From: Torreya grandis
Taxonomy: Eukaryota > Streptophyta > Pinopsida > Cupressales > Taxaceae
Direction: 5' to 3'
DNA: 64,000 nucleotides
Assembly: GCA_037957365.1 (NCBI GenBank)
Contig: JARHVA010004901.1
Location: 977,501-1,041,500 of the forward strand
How positions within the stretch are numbered: the stretch's first letter is position 1; the number at the start of each line of letters is the position of its first letter. The notes below the pieces were generated by a model that saw nothing but the letters and a program-made list of their open reading frames with translations, was not told the DNA's origin and did no database searches. A program made the position numbers and the translations under genes. Positions 41,400-53,695 of this stretch are shown piece by piece.

Positions 41400-41963
41400 A
41401 AGTATGCCTAGGTATTTATGGAATAGGAAACCTATTATTATGATAGAAGGAAGGGATTTAATCACATGCCCCTAAGAACCGTAAGAGATATTTGTCTTTG
41501 GTGAATTCATCAAAAGTGAGTAGATATAGGGAAATAATATCATCAATAAGGTCAAGGTACACAATTGAGAATGCAAAGATATGATTTATTATACTTTATA
41601 TCCATGTAATATGTGGACAAAACACTATATGCTAAGAAGCATAGTGGGAATACTTAGCATTAGATGTGTTATCCTTATATCTGAGTCCCTACCTACTTTT
41701 TTGATCAAATGCCTTAACAGGATTAATAATTCCTTGTTCATGTTTTTTAAGGCCTTATCCTATGTAGCCCATTTTTAAAAAATATTTTACTACAAATAGA
41801 GAACTAAATTTATTATCATGAATGCCTGAGTTATCTATAGGAATAATATATGAGCTCTAAATAGTAGACTGTATAGGTGCTATATCAAAATCCATGTGAG
41901 GAATATAATTGTGTGTAGGCTCTGTATTCTAATAATATTTGAAAGGTTCCTGATCCATAGGGC

Positions 41964-42019
<56 letters not shown>

Positions 42020-42240
42020 CCTTTGTAATTTAATTTTAAACATGCATGTAAAGTTGAGGTTACTATATACATATCATGAATGTAAGGTCTCCCAAGCAAT
42101 ATATTTTATTTAAGATCATTGGGCATAACTTGACATGTTGTAGGTAGTTTTCTAGGTCCCAATGTAATATTTAGTGTTATCTAACCCAAAACTTCACATA
42201 GAGTATTATCATTTCCTTGGCTACCAAAAATTCACATGGA
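41400..42240 (-). pseudogene. Element E linker with G-patch-like segment
   Basis: Between protease and RT the minus strand reads FLKMGYIGQGLKKHEQGI followed by INPVKAFDQKSRQGLRY (about 41775-41680). 'MGYxxGxGLGKxxQGI' is the G-patch-like, RNA-binding-type signature often found here in Tat-like polyproteins; one Gly is replaced by Lys. The rest of the linker is poorly conserved. A TA microsatellite (41964-42018) interrupts it. Confidence 0.6.
41964..42018. repeat. (TA)n microsatellite in the element E linker
   Basis: About 27 TA units lie inside former coding sequence between the protease and the G-patch-like segment. Confidence 0.95.
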
Positions 42241-42259
42241 GTATTATCAAATCCTTATC

Positions 42260-42860
42260 TATTCATTATAGAATGATCCAAATCCTTAGAATGTATATTA
42301 AGAAGTCAGATAAAATAGATATTAAAAATATTTAAACTTGATCCATTATTTATTAACACTTGTTTGACATCCACATCATTAATTTGTATTTGGATGTAAA
42401 GAGGTAAATGCTAATCTTTGATGTGTGGAGGTGGAAGATATCAATTTTCAAAAGAAATATGAACTTTGGTCCATTTCATGGTATAAATTATAAAAGAAAC
42501 ATAAGATGGCTTTGTTATGCTTGGTACCCTAGTGTCACAAAGTGTTACATACAAGACATCTTTGTATGCGTTAGAATCTTGTAAAATATCCAAAATGGAA
42601 ATAGTGGTTATAGGGAAACTGATTTGATTGACAAAGATATAGCCATGGATTTTACTAACCTACCATTATTAGAGACCCCTTGTGGACATCATAGCTTGGA
42701 CCATAGGGTTTATTATGAGCATAGAGTTGGTAATATGATTGGGATAGTAGTTAGATGGGTAGGGTTAGGAAGTAGGACGGATAAGCAAAACCATAAATGT
42801 TATTTTATGTCTAGTAGTGGTAGGTAAGGAATCAAAGTGAACCAAAGAGAAAAATACATC
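42260..42860 (-). pseudogene. Element E protease and gag end
   Basis: On minus, HLPLYIQIQINDVDVKQVLI and INNGSSLNIFN (about 42420-42320) is the protease core. NNGSS replaces DNGSS, so the catalytic Asp is lost to Asn. Upstream, VLYVTLCDTRVPSITKPS and VSFIIYTMKWTKVHISFE (about 42560-42450) fit the Tat-type region just before protease. Further upstream only short gag-like phrases remain. Confidence 0.65.
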
Positions 42861-43168
42861 TAAAGGAGATTTTTTAATTTTAAGTTTTGTGTTTTTTTAT
42901 CTTATTTATTATATTCTCTATGTATATAATAATATGCAACTCGATGGAATTCCACATAAAATAAGAATAACATGCTAGAGATATTATGAAACTTTACATA
43001 AGAAAGTAATAAATATCATCTATCATTATTATCATGATTAAACACAATAAAAATAGAAAATATAGGGATCTAAAATTTGAGAATGTGGTTTTAAGAAGGC
43101 TAGAAACATAAACCCTAAAATATAGTCTAGGGTTAGGGTGCTATTTGAAGTAAGTCAGGTTCACCAAG
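42861..43168 (-). other. Element E 5' leader and primer-binding-site candidate
   Basis: AT-rich leader without coding potential. At its LTR end the minus strand reads CTTGGTGAACCTGACTTAC (about 43150-43168), the counterpart of the element D site. A CCCTAACCCTAGAC-like segment follows. Confidence 0.5.
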
Positions 43169-44368
43169 TGATTTAATTATTTTGGGAATTATGGAATGTA
43201 AAACCTTATGTAGATAAAGAGCCATATACATAAATTAGGGAATAAATATAGCAATATCAATAACCACTAATTTTTACAATAACTAATTTGTTTACTTAGC
43301 CTATAAATAGCAATGAATTACAAAAGAGATACTTACCTTAAAAAATGACTAAGATAACAAGTGGTAGGCTATAAATTGGTGTAGGAATAGTACAACATGT
43401 CATCAATAAAAAATAAGTGTTTGAATCTCCTTCAGATAATAGTGTGGTCCCTCCACCAATAATGCACTGCATTGGTGTCTTATTTTACCATGAAATTGAC
43501 CTTAAGTAGATAAAACTATGAGTTTTTGAGAGGATGTTTGCCTTGTTTTGAGAAGCCTATATTTGTGTGACTAAGTCCTAAATCAATACCTATTTCCTAT
43601 TTTGACTGGTCTTAGTGTGAAACCCTGAGCCTTCATGTTTTCTAGGGTTTTGAAGAACATATTAGAAGTAGAGTGGAATTAGTAGGGTAGGCTAGACATG
43701 ACCTCAAAAACCCATGTATTGAGCATTTCCTACATACACATACCTTGAAAGGGGATCAATATCGATGTATTTCTCCCAATCTAAGTGTTAGTGTAAATGT
43801 AAGTAAATGCTAATATGAATGCTAGTTTAAATGCTTTAAGTGTGTATTTAGAATGAAAACCTAAGTAATCTGATCTTTGGGCTATTGTAGATGGGTGTAT
43901 GTAGAAGTAGGGAAATAGAGATCAATGACCTTGATTTGTACAATTATTTTTGAGTTTGTTCATGAGAATTAGATATATTTTCCACCCAAGTGATAAATGA
44001 ATGAGAATGGTATTTATATAGTGTTCTAGTGATTTTTGAGACATGAAATGAGTCTATGCCAACCCTAAAATTATTTGGGAAATAAAAAGATATTTTTTAA
44101 GGGTAAAGAAGGCTAAGGGTCAATAGTAATACCCCTTTTCCAATAACATATTCTGCTATTGTCTAGGTGGCTAAAATGGGTGAGAAAGGGTCTTGGGTGC
44201 CTAAGAGATGGCCTATTAGGGATTTTGGTATATTTGGTCAAGACCTAAGTGCACACATAAACTGGAAAAGGATCAAAAGAGGCCCTAATATAGGTCTATG
44301 GATAAGCTAAAGATAGGGTGGTCTCAAGTGGCACTCATTGCATTAAAATGACATTTTATATAACTACA
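43169..44368 (-). repeat. Element E 5' LTR
   Basis: It is 1200 bp and collinear with 29042-30244. On plus: TGATTTAATTATTTTGGG at the start and AACTACA at the end, followed by CCTAT as target duplication. A putative TATA box lies at 44009-44022 on minus. Confidence 0.9.
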
Positions 44369-44373
44369 CCTAT

Positions 44374-44811
44374 ATAACCAATACTCTAAAGAGGGCCTTA
44401 GAATTATGTATTTCTCATTACGTGTAAGCTTGTGTGTGAATCATGCAATGTGTGATAAGTAAGTACACTAATGAAATATCTTGTAACTTGGAAAATATAT
44501 ATCTTGGGCAAATCCTTCAATAATTTAGACTTGTAGATGCGTTGTCCCTATGACTGATATAGAAATAAGAGAAAATAGGAAGCTTTTTCTCACTTGAGTA
44601 CTTGATTGAGTGTTTTTGATAAGTTGCCTTGTGAGTAGGTAAGAAGTTTTCTAGGTGAGGAATGAATGTGGGTTGATCTTATATTTATACCAATCCCCTT
44701 GAAAAATGCCTCACATTAAAGAACTTAGGCTAACCATAACAATATGTTTCATTTATAAATTAGATGACTTTAGGACACTAGACACTTGCATTAGGGTTGG
44801 ACACTTACATT
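44374..44811 (-). repeat. Element A 5' LTR, piece 2 of 3
   Basis: It matches 1697-2137: CCAATACTCTAAAGAGGGCC, CTTGTAACTTGGAAAATATA (44490) and GGTGAGGAATGAATG (44653). It carries the TATA-box match at 44679-44689 (minus). It ends at ACATT, the left target duplication of element F. Confidence 0.8.
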
Positions 44812-45365
44812 TGTTAGATATGTGACAACAAATTTAAATGTTGGATCCTTTTATGGTGTAGTTTTTAGCCTACTTCTTGATAGAGGGGTGTGTCTGTGGG
44901 GCAAGGGTGAAATGCCCCCCACAAATGTTGTTACCCCTAGTGGGGGTTCAGGGGTAGTGCCTCTGAAGCCAAAAATCAAGGAGTCAAACTAGTCTTTATA
45001 GAAAGATGAATTCCACTAAATTCTATTTTTAGTAAGGAAAATCCTAATGGCAATTTTCCACTCTATTGTTAAGAGGAGGAATCCTAACAATACTTTTCTA
45101 ATTAGGTGTATTTATCTTTATGGAGAGCCAAAGAGGCATATAATGAATTCACGTGTAATCTATTCATTTTGAGTTAATAAAAAGCTTGATATCTTGAAAC
45201 ATGGACGTTTTCATAGCTTTGCTAAGCTTTTACCATAAATTTTGTGTTTTATCTCATGCATGTTTTGTATTCTATCTATTTGAATTATCTTTGTTATTAT
45301 AAACTTATATTTTATTAATGAAATTATTGGTTATTTATTACTGTGAAGTGTCTAGTATCCTAACA
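44812..45365 (+). repeat. Element F 5' LTR
   Basis: It begins TGTTAGATATGTGACAACAA and ends AGTGTCTAGTATCCTAACA. It contains a GGGGTTCAGGGGTAGTGCC segment and a TGTATTTATCTTTATGGAGA segment that reads like a core promoter or transcript start region. It pairs with 59254-59791. Confidence 0.95.
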
Positions 45366-45367
45366 AG

Positions 45368-45379
45368 TCATATCAAAGT
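45368..45379 (+). other. Element F primer binding site
   Basis: TCATATCAAAGT lies just after the LTR. It matches the plant initiator-Met site TGGTATCAGAGC at 8 of 12 positions. Three of the four differences are transitions. Confidence 0.6.
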
Positions 45380-45439
45380 AAGGTTACTCTTATTTTGTAG
45401 AAACTTTGTTTTAGATTTGATGTTATTTTATATAGCATC

Positions 45440-46175
45440 AAATAGCAAAATTTTTGAATGCAAAGTTTGAGGTGGAGAAGTATAACAACAAGAACAACTT
45501 TGAGTTGTGGAAACTCAAAGCACATAATGTGCTGCTGCAATAGGGGATGCATAAAGCCCTATAAGGAAAGGAAGAAAAACCAATGGGGATGAATGAAAAT
45601 GACTTGGAATATCTAGATAGAAAACCTCTGTGTAATATGATTGTGTTTTGAAGATGGAATTATTTTCAACATAGCTGGAAAAAGACTACAATAGGATTAT
45701 GGTCTAGATTAGAAATAATGTACATGACAAATCTATAATAAATCATATTTACTTGAAGAGTTAGCTGTATACATTATGAATGAAAGAAGGTATGAAAATT
45801 GTTGATCATTTAAATATTTTAAATACTTTATTATGTCAGTTTACTAGTTTGGTTTGAAAGTGGATAATGAAGACAAGGCAATCACCTTTTTATGTATTTT
45901 ACTAGATTATTGGGATCATATAGTAACTTTTATTAGATTTAATGTTGCTATTGTGATTGACTATGATTTTTTTAATAGAAATTTTTTTGGACAAGGATAA
46001 AGAAGGAAAAAATCTAGAAGCACATCTAGATCTAAGTCACAAGCTAGGAAGAGTAAGGCAAGGTGATGACACTATGGTAAAGTAAGGTATCTTAAGAATG
46101 ATTGCTAGAAGAAGAAAGAAGTTAAAAATAAGAATTCACCAAGGAAGCAAATCAAGTAGAAATAAGTGAAGTTAT
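45440..46175 (+). pseudogene. gag: Element F gag remnant
   Basis: The frame reads NAKFEVEKYNNKNNFELWKL then KAHNVLLQ (about 45455-45540) and MNENDLEYLDRKPLCNMI (about 45590-45640). This is the copia gag (UBN2-type) pattern 'FxG-x-N(F/Y)xxWKLKMxxLL ... DExxLDRKAxxxI'. Near 46065 a zinc knuckle remnant reads HYGKVRYLKNDC, with the first Cys lost to a stop and the second changed to Tyr. Multiple stops and frame breaks are present. Confidence 0.8.
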
Positions 46176-46189
46176 GAATGATGAAATTT

Positions 46190-46746
46190 TATCTATTTAT
46201 AATGTTTCCTCTTATCATCATGACTAGTTATTGGATTCTAGTGTTACACTCACATGTGTCTACACAGAGTTGGTTTTATTCTTATCAAACCCTTGATAGA
46301 AGTTTTGTTCTTATGGGTGATAATGTTTCTTATAAGACTAGAGGGATTGGTGGCATTAAGATAAAAATGTTTGAGGGTATAGTGAGGAATATAACAAAAT
46401 TTAGACATGTACCAAAACTTATATGAAATTTAATTTCCTTGAGTTAATTAGATTCCTATGGTTATAAGTTCACATGTCAAGGTAGAGCTCTAAAGGTGTC
46501 TGAGGGTGCCTTAGTTATAATGAAGGGTCTAAAAGTTGGCAACCTTTACATATTGTAAGGGAGTGAAAATACCAGTTAAGAAACCATGGTATCTAAAATA
46601 ATAGAATATCCTATTTGTCTATGGCATTTATGTTTGGGTCACATGAGTGAGAAAGGGTTAAAGGTAGTAAAAAATCATGATTTACTTCCTAGTTTAAAAT
46701 ATCTAGATTCAAATTTTTACAAGAACTATGTCTTTGGGAAATAATG
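46190..46746 (+). pseudogene. Element F protease and pre-integrase remnant
   Basis: The protease reads LLDSSVTLTCVY (about 46229), against WLLDSGAxxH in the family, so the Asp stays and the Gly is lost. The open frame 46178-46426 continues with SFVLMGDNVSYKTRGIGGIK. GAG-pre-integrase follows: LWHLCLGHMSEKGLKVVKNH (about 46618-46678) and NYVFGK (about 46728). The text stops at TAATG, where element G enters, and resumes at 56603. Confidence 0.85.
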
Positions 46747-49698
46747 TGTTAAAGAGTTGTCAATGATGTCATGGAAATTCCTTGGTGAGTGGATGAAGTG
46801 ATTTTTTTGCCTATGTAATAATGACAAAGTGTGCAATGTGCTTATTCTAGTGTGCTTTATATTGGCTTAGTTGATATTTAGTTTTGACATGTTTATAAAT
46901 GTCCAAGGATAAGTATGGTGGTTGGATCATGTGAAAGAGGTCCTTAAGATGTTATATATGCTTTGAGAGTTTGTGTGCATAAGTAGAATTTATCTGGTAG
47001 TCCATAATTTTCATCTAGATAGTTTACATCTAGAGGTAGAAAATCTGAGTAGGCAATTTGTTGACATTACCATTTCCATGTGGGAATGATTCAAGGGGAG
47101 TTGGTCATATGGTTGTGATAAAATTAGTCCCTAGTTTTTATGTACCATATCTCAAGTTATTCATCAAATCACGATGAAATATATGAGGGTGTAAAGTTGG
47201 CTTCTCAATCAAAATTTATTTATTTTACCATAGCCAAATTTGCAAAGTGGCTAAAAAGAGCTAAGTAAGCATTTTGATGATGGAAAATCTTGAACATGTG
47301 GAAATTTTAGGAGAATGTGATCATATGGGTTTACTTATGCTAATTTTTAGATCATACAATAAATTACATCAAAAGATATGCATATACAAAGTTGGGCTTC
47401 CAAGAAGTTTGACCATGTTTTCCCATAGCCAATTTTACAATGTGGAAAATAGAGCCAAGTGAGCATTTTGATGGTGTTGTATATTGCACATGTTAAGTTT
47501 TGAATAGAAACTAATCATATGGGTTTGTTTATTTTTAATCTTAGTTTATTTGTGCTAAAGTTGATATCATGCACTAAAGCACAACAAAAGTTATGCATGC
47601 TCAATGTTGGTCTCTCAGGGAAGTTTTGACATAATTGGCTCTGTGATAGAATTTTTTGAGAAGGCATCTTAATGAAATTATATCTCACATGAATGAGGGT
47701 TCCAAGAGTAATGTATCACATGTTTGGATTCTACTATGTTGGGAGATCATCTAGTCTAAATTTGATATCCTACATCATAGTGCAGAAGAAGTTATTAAGG
47801 ATGAAAAATGATTACTTAGGCATATTAAAAGGGTCCCCATAGTCATTTATACAAGAGTTAAAGCTTGAGAAAGATCAATAGTGCATGTTGTTTCAAGAAG
47901 TCAAGAAGAAGTGAGATGAAGATAAGTGCATGATGCTTAATAATTGATCAAAGGTACAAGATAAGGATCCAATGATGAGCAGGTGTTTATATAGTTTGAT
48001 CAAACAATAAGCATTGATTTTTAAAGACCTTGTTTGATCCATAGAGATTGATGGAGTGCATGGAGTCAACATTTAAAAGATGAATGAGATGTGGTCAAAT
48101 TGATAGAAGTTTAATAATTGAGAATCAGTGCTTATGTGTTAAAGATGAGAAGAGATCGATGGTGCATATTCGATCTAAGAAGTGAGTACATGAGATGATT
48201 GAAAAGTGTCTGAAGGTGAACTATGACTGATTGTATTTGAATATTTGAAATTACTAAGGGAAAAACTAGTGTCTAGTCTTTGGGCCATATATTTTGATAA
48301 AAGGTGAATTTGGTCAAGCTGTAAAAAGCAAAGATTAAGAGGACTCCATGTTACATATAATGAACTAAATTTGAAGATTTAGAAGTGTGTAGAGATAAAG
48401 ATATTGAGCTCTAAAGTTGAATATGTTTATGTATATGTTTTGTAAGTGACCCAAGAAGGATATTCAAGCTTATATAGATGTTATTTCAATGTTTCATGGT
48501 GAATTGGCTATGGGGAGTGTTATATACTCCTTGAGGATGATCTATGCATATTTTAGAGGTGTGATAAATCTATCTTGAGTATGAACATTCTTAAGAAGTT
48601 GACTGTATGTGTGGTATGATGTTCCTATGTATAAGGTTTATGTTTGAGCTATTTGAGCATACATAGAGGTAAAATAAGATGACTATGATATTTTGAGGAT
48701 ATCTTAGGGGACATAAGGAGTGGACCTATATGTTTGTAAGTGGTCCTATGTTATTTTTATGCTTGGAGAAGCATAAAAGAGTTGAATGGATCTCCATAGG
48801 ATCCAAAAGTGACTTAGGCCTATTTTGAAAGTGGACTATACTTAAGTGTGACCCATGTGAGAGGCCTTAAGGGTGAAGGCATGTATTCTAGCCAACAAGG
48901 ATTATTAATGTAGTTGATAATCATTGATTTATCTATATATAGTAAAACCAAATGTATTGGTTCTAGATTTGTAAGAGTGAGATTTTGAAATTGAAAGATT
49001 AGGGAGAGATTTTTGAGAGGCTTATGGTTTTGGTTTGTGGAAATGAAGGATAGGTAGTGTGCCTGTTGGTGGAGTTAATACGTAGAACATTTGGGTGATT
49101 ATGTGTTTGACCTATAGGTCATGTTCCTAGTATTAGGATAGTGATCTTATAATTTATGTATATGCAAAGAGGTTTGAGTGTGCAGATGAGAGTAGTTTGA
49201 GTGAATAAGAAAAGATTTTGTGTTATGCCTATGTGAGAGGCCTATTTGAGAGAGTGAGTTTGTGCAGTTGAAAGATAATAAAAATGTTCATCATCAAGTG
49301 TAGTAGACATTAATTCTAAGGTGGAAGTGTTCATCTCAAGGAGGGTCTAAAGGACTTGATCTTCCTTAGGGGTAGTTGCTCCTTGTGAAATAGGGTTTCA
49401 CTAAAGACCTGTGATTAGAAGGACTTGATTTGTCTCTTATTTGTGATGATATTATAGGATAGTAGTCCATGTGTTTCCAGGCTTGAGAGTGGGTTTTATT
49501 CCCCAAGAAGGTTTCCCACATATATCTCATGTTGCGTATGTGATCTTACATTATGTTTATTGTTCACTACTACGAATGCTTTATATGCTTCATAAATGCT
49601 TGTGTTAAATGCCTAAGTATTTGTAAGGGTTTGAAAATTGAATTGGATTATTTTACATCATTGATTCACTCCCCTCTCAGTGGATTTTACCTCTAATA
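46747..49698 (+). repeat. Element G 5' LTR
   Basis: It is 2952 bp, unusually long for a copia-type LTR. Inside it, two or three degenerate copies of a block of about 190 bp lie in tandem (about 47190-47660), each with AAGTTGGGCTTC...CCATAGCCAA...GAGCATTTTGATGRTG. It ends after CACTCCCCTCTCAGTGG. Frames within it, such as 47274-47462, are LTR sequence. Confidence 0.9.
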
Positions 49699-49700
49699 AT

Positions 49701-49712
49701 TAGTATCAGAGT
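49701..49712 (+). other. Element G primer binding site
   Basis: TAGTATCAGAGT lies 2 nt after the LTR. It differs from the plant initiator-Met site TGGTATCAGAGC by two C/T or G/A changes only. Confidence 0.8.
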
Positions 49713-49760
49713 GAGGTCCTTTGGTAAAATCTTGACATCTTGAAGGTGATCCAAGGTATA

Positions 49761-52216
49761 ATGGTTAGTCAGAATGTGCAAAGTGGTTTCTCTACTTAGA
49801 AAGCACCAATGTTCAATGGATAAAATTATACATTTTGGAGAGATAGGATGAATACATACATTATGTCCTTAGGATTTGATGTATGGTAATCTATTTTGGA
49901 TGGTTATGTTACTCCTGTTATTCCAATATATAGTTTTGCAAACAAGAAGTTGTTTGAGAATAATTCTAAGGCAATGCATGCCATAAATTATGGTCTTACA
50001 TAGATTAAGTTCACCAAAGTAATCCATTGCACATCTACCAAGGAAATATGGGATAAATTGAAGACTATTTTTGAAGGATATTTAAAGGTTAATCTTGCTA
50101 AGTTGTAGACTTAGAAAAGGCAATTTAAAAGTCTCAAGATGAATGAAGATTATACTATGGCATCTTTTATTTAAAGAGTTGATGAGGTTGTGAAAATAAT
50201 TAGAAGTGTTGGAGAGAATCTTGAAGAGACTAATATTGTTAAAAATTTATTAAGGTCTCTATCCCCCAAGGTTGATCCAAAAGTATCTACTATAGAAGAG
50301 AGTCATGATCTTACTCAGTTAAAGATGGATCAATTACATGGCACCCTTAATACCTATGAAATGAGGATGAATGATGATATAAATCCAAAGAAGGAATCAA
50401 ATTTCAAGAATAAAATGTAAGAAAAGAAGAAGTTCTAGGGTAAGAAACTCAAGGAGTATGACATTCCTAATATAGATGAGGATGCACTAATTACTTTGAT
50501 TTAAAAAAAATTAAGAACAGGTTCAAGTAAGTATAAAGGTAAGCTACCCCTAAAATGCTTCAATTATGGTGAGATAAGACATTTTAATAATAAGTGCCCT
50601 CATAAGTATAAGAAGGATGATGATGAAGAACATGATCAAGGTCATGATGATGGCAAAAGATCTTTTAGGTCTGATAAAAGAAAAAAGTGCTTCAAAAGAA
50701 CTGATAATAAGAAGTAATTCAAGGACAAGAAGAGTCTATACACCAAACAAGATTGTAGATCATAAAATGAGAGTGAAGATAGTGACTAAGAATATGATCA
50801 TGAAAATGAAGCTCTATTCATGGCTGAGGAAGGAAGTTGCTCATAGGAAAATGAATCTACTTGGAGTGATTTAAATGATGATGAAGATGAGGTGGACTAT
50901 GAGACTACATTGACTAATGCTCATGAAGAACTGAAGATTGATAAGAAGATCAATAAGAAGATGAAATCTAAAATCAATGAATTTGAGGAATAATTTAGTG
51001 TTTTTTAGGCAAGAATGGATGAAGATGCCATGGAGCATGAAGATATGGTCAAACATCTCAGTTGTCAATTGGAAATCTTGTCTATAAACTTAAAAACTAA
51101 AGAAGATGAATGTGCAAGGTATGTAATTGAAAATGAGTCATTAAAATATGAGTTAAATAAGGTATATATTAGGTTTATATCATTTGTGAGATTTGAATAG
51201 AGCTAAAGTGATCTAGATAACATTTTAAATGATCAAAAGTATGCAAGTGATAAGACTGGTCATAGATACAAAAAAAAACCAAAGACTAACAACTCAAGAC
51301 AAGATGAATACTATTATGAATAAGGTCAATCAAATTTTGAATAAAAATCATTAGACAAGGAATGAATGTGCTATTAGAATTAATATAAAACATATCAGAT
51401 AACCAAATTCCATGAGGTATGCAATTTTTAATGGTTACTGCTATACTTGTAATCAATTTGGCCATAGATATAGAGAATGTAGAAGACCTGTTAAGAATGA
51501 ATTTTCTTGGAAATATGATGGGGGCCATAATTATAAAGGTGTAAGCAAGGTTGAGTATCTCAACTATCATGATGTGGGACATCTTTCAAAATTGTTTCGA
51601 TTCAAGTTAAGACAAGCTGAGTTTTCTTCAAAAGATATTGAGTGCTACATTTGTTATGAACTAGGACACATTTCAAGATATTGTCCAAATCTAGAAAGGT
51701 AAAAAGATTTTTTTGTAAAAAGTATGGTGTGATTGAATAGAGAGGTCACATTGCTATATTCTAAAAGCAAAGGCCTATAAGACATGATAGGTTTTATCAA
51801 GTTCCTAGAGTGCAAGATAGAAGGCAAGTGAACTCATAGAGACCAAGGGTGGTAAGTAGGAATTATGATGAGGCTTTAGGTCCAAGTAATATATTTACTA
51901 TGGTGGAGAATGATTTAGAAGTTAAAGAGTCCCAAGATCTCTAATTTTCTACTCATGTTGAGAATGAAGATACTAAGCTCAAGGAGAAGACCAAGGTGTT
52001 GGTTGAAGCTAGTTCTAAGGTATGTATGGATCCAAGTGAGCATCCTGCTATTGTTGAACAAGTGCCTAGTGATGAGAATCCAAGTTACAAGGAAGATTAT
52101 TTAGATGAAAATGTATGTCATGAATCTAGGTTATCTCCATGTATTGAAAATATAATCATAGAAGAAAATGAGAATGTTATGGTAGTTGAGTAAGTTGTTT
52201 CTCTAAAGCTAAAGAA

Positions 52217-52247
<31 letters not shown>

Positions 52248-52331
52248 AAGAAGAAGAAGAAGAAGAAGAAGAACTATAAGAATAATTTGAGTAAGGATGA
52301 GGAGGAATATGAGGAATTTTATTTTTTTTAG
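49761..52331 (+). pseudogene. gag: Element G gag with several zinc knuckles
   Basis: It starts at the ATG at 49761 (MVSQNVQSGFST). The copia gag domain reads KAPMFNG, YTFWRDRMNTYIMSLGF, TKEIWDKLKTIFEGYLKVNL, SLKMNEDYTMASFI and MDQLHGTLNTYEMRMNDD (to about 50370). CCHC knuckles: CFNYGEIRHFNNKC at 50556 (one Cys to Tyr), CYTCNQFGHRYREC at 51439 (intact), YLNYHDVGHLSKLF near 51556 (all Cys lost) and CYICYELGHISRYC at 51643 (intact). A Glu/Lys-rich, probably coiled-coil stretch lies between (50880-51200). An AAG run then encodes a Lys tract (52218-52272), and a stop follows. Two frameshifts and several stops, mainly TAG, break it. About 850 residues would be long for gag alone. Confidence 0.85.
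52218..52272 (+). repeat. (AAG)n microsatellite encoding a lysine run in element G gag
   Basis: About 18 AAG units in the gag frame. The run could be a later expansion of a basic tail. Confidence 0.9.
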
Positions 52332-53695
52332 AGCATTGAGGTATAGAGGGTGTCTCTATCTATTATTCTTAAGAGATTCCTTTCAATTGGAGAAGCAAGT
52401 ATTGTTGTGGTGTTTTTAGTTGGAATAGTCTACATCATCAGATTGAAGGTTCCAAGATGGCAAAGGTAAATTTGTTATTTGTCAAGGTAATGTGTATAAA
52501 TATAAATTTATATTGACCTTATTCTATCATTATCCAAGTGGTTTTATGATTTGAAGTTATGGTAAAGTCTATTTGGATATTTTTATTTGCTCTCAGGTTT
52601 CCTAGTTTATGCTTAAGAACTTGTAAATCCTAAAAAGGGTTATATTATGAATGGTGTGAAAGCTCAAATATTTCTCTAGAAGTATGTATTGGTTTTTTAT
52701 AGGTGTACAAGAAGTTTTAGAGTTGGATATTGATTGGAAGGTGCTGTGTTGACTTTGTTTTGATATTTTAGGGTTTTGGGCTTTGCTAAAAAAGTGGTTT
52801 TCCTTATGAGTTAAGGTTTGAGGCTTCTTAATTTGTTGAATGGGAAAAATTTATGGTCAAATAAAGATTCATAGATATTTTAAGGTTTGTGGTTCTCATG
52901 TTATTGTTATTTATGTCAAAATGGAGGGCTAATTGGCTAGTAGGTTTGTGAAGGAAGTATGTTGTAGAGGATAAGCCTAGTGATTAAAATTGGTGTGATT
53001 AAGGGGGCATATGAGAGTGATCTAGATATGAAGTTTCAAGTCTAGAATGTGTGTCTACTGAAATTTATGGGATCTACAAGATTCAAGTAGGGCTACAAGA
53101 GGACTAGACAAGTCTAATAAGAATAAGAGTGCTTTTGTTCAGTTTCTCCAAAAGAACAAAGCATGAATGTTTCAAAGTAAGTTATAAAGATGGTTTAGTG
53201 CATTTTATATATTTTTTGAGTGTCATGATGCTCTTTTGATGGTCATGGAAGTGTCTTGAGAGAGAAGGCTAGTAATCTTATGTGGTGGTTTTTCATGGTG
53301 TATGAAGATCTGAAGATGCTTAAATGCTGCAATGGCTCAAAAATCTTAGGGGTAGTCCCTATAAGATGTTTCTTGGTAATTTACATCAATTTTTAGTGTT
53401 TTTTATCTTCATTGGTTACAATACTTGGTTGAAGTGATTGTCTCTATGAAGCAAGAAGGATGTTGTCAAGAGAAGAATAGGTTGGCTCAAGGTAAGGGGG
53501 AGTTTATATCATCTTTTTAAGATGGTCCTTTCATATTTTATAGTATTTTTAGATCTTAAAATATAGTTGGTTCCCAATTTGTCATTGTGTCAAAGGGAGA
53601 GAAAGTTCCTGTTGTGGGAGTGCTTGAAGAAAGAGAAGGTGAGCTGTATATTACTATTTATGATGTTTGCTAACATCAAACACAAATGGAGATAT
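52332..53695 (+). other. Element G 3' non-coding region
   Basis: No protease, integrase, RT or RNase H motif was seen in any plus frame. GGTAAGGGGGAGTTTATATC (53493) resembles the end segment of copia elements with an envelope-like region, and AAATGGAGATAT precedes the 3' LTR as a weak polypurine tract. The paired frames at 53567-53866 and 53590-53850 cross into the LTR and are not genes. Confidence 0.6.
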
